From contig VYZI01000125.1 of the NCBI GenBank assembly GCA_013397695.1, forward strand, positions 1,609,396-1,673,395: a DNA stretch of 64,000 nt, read 5' to 3'. This DNA comes from Centropus unirufus. Taxonomy: Eukaryota > Chordata > Aves > Cuculiformes > Centropidae. A model generated the notes under the pieces. It ran no database searches. It saw nothing but the letters and a program-made list of their open reading frames with translations, and was not told the origin of the DNA. Shown one piece after another: positions 63,901-64,000 of this stretch (its first letter is position 1; every line of letters begins with the position of its first letter). Position numbers and translations under genes: made by a program.

Positions 63901-63971
63901 CGTAAAGCTGATCATGTAAAGTCCAGAATACTAGTAACTCACGTTGATCTCATTCAGCATTGTGGATCCTC
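63901..63971 (+). other. Exon-like segment of 71 bases, function unknown
   Basis: It is preceded by a very strong acceptor (a T tract of more than ten bases, then GTTTTTTCAG ending at 63900) and followed by GTAAGT at 63972-63977. One of the three plus frames is open across the whole segment (RKADHVKSRILVTHVDLIQH, then CGS). The other two contain stops. The exon side of the donor (CTC) is a poor match to the usual MAG. The peptide is not one I recognise. A short frame staying open is not surprising, so this could be a pseudo-exon. Confidence 0.22.
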
Positions 63972-64000
63972 GTAAGTTCAAGAATTAAGTGCTAGAGACC

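Noticed and set aside
1..64000. CRISPR array, operon, phage or plasmid features
   Set aside because: No regularly spaced direct repeats, no prokaryotic gene density or ribosome-binding sites. All identifiable elements are vertebrate retroelements.
1..64000. tRNA, rRNA or known microRNA genes
   Set aside because: I scanned by eye for cloverleaf-type A/B boxes and for common conserved microRNA seeds and found nothing convincing. Covariance-model searches were not possible.

Overview
This window looks like bird nuclear DNA. It is AT-rich and carries decayed CR1 LINE copies whose ORF2 C-terminal peptides are recognisable. It also holds a class II endogenous retroviral LTR of an avian type, many A/T and pyrimidine tracts, and almost nothing else that is repetitive. 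I found no bacterial or viral gene organisation and no multi-exon protein gene that I can name. The simplest reading is an intergenic or intronic stretch of a macrochromosome. A crocodilian or turtle is possible but less likely, because the LTR type and the CR1 ends look avian. These judgements rest on memory of the repeat families, since nothing was searched.

Layout: 1-1095 is the 3' part of a CR1 on the minus strand, with a readable ORF2 C-terminus and a dead reverse-transcriptase motif. From 1096 to about 26.4 kb there is unique sequence with no gene I can support. It includes a homeodomain-site-rich block near 23.7-23.9 kb and a perfect DR1 nuclear-receptor element at 24084-24096. A short CR1 3' end on the plus strand follows at 26396-26540. 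At 33555-35640 an internal piece of a CR1 (endonuclease C-side to the start of the reverse transcriptase, minus strand) is split by a plus-strand retroviral LTR plus leader (34214-35051). The insert is flanked by a shared 6-bp sequence. Near 41-42.4 kb lie a 30-bp perfect AT palindrome and a 134-bp imperfect inverted repeat with long arms. At 49.86-50.27 kb a TATA-like box leads into a locally CpG-rich stretch. At 55414-55906 on the minus strand an open frame preceded by an acceptor-like site and followed by a polyadenylation signal could be a terminal exon. The window ends with an exon-like segment (63901-63971) between a strong polypyrimidine-AG and a GTAAGT.

There is no operon or pathway to describe. 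The repeats are old and non-functional. If the window has a function, it is most likely regulatory (enhancers in a gene-poor region) or lies in non-coding or rare exons, which comparative alignment and RNA data would decide. The most unusual structure I can point to is the 134-bp inverted repeat at 42211-42344.
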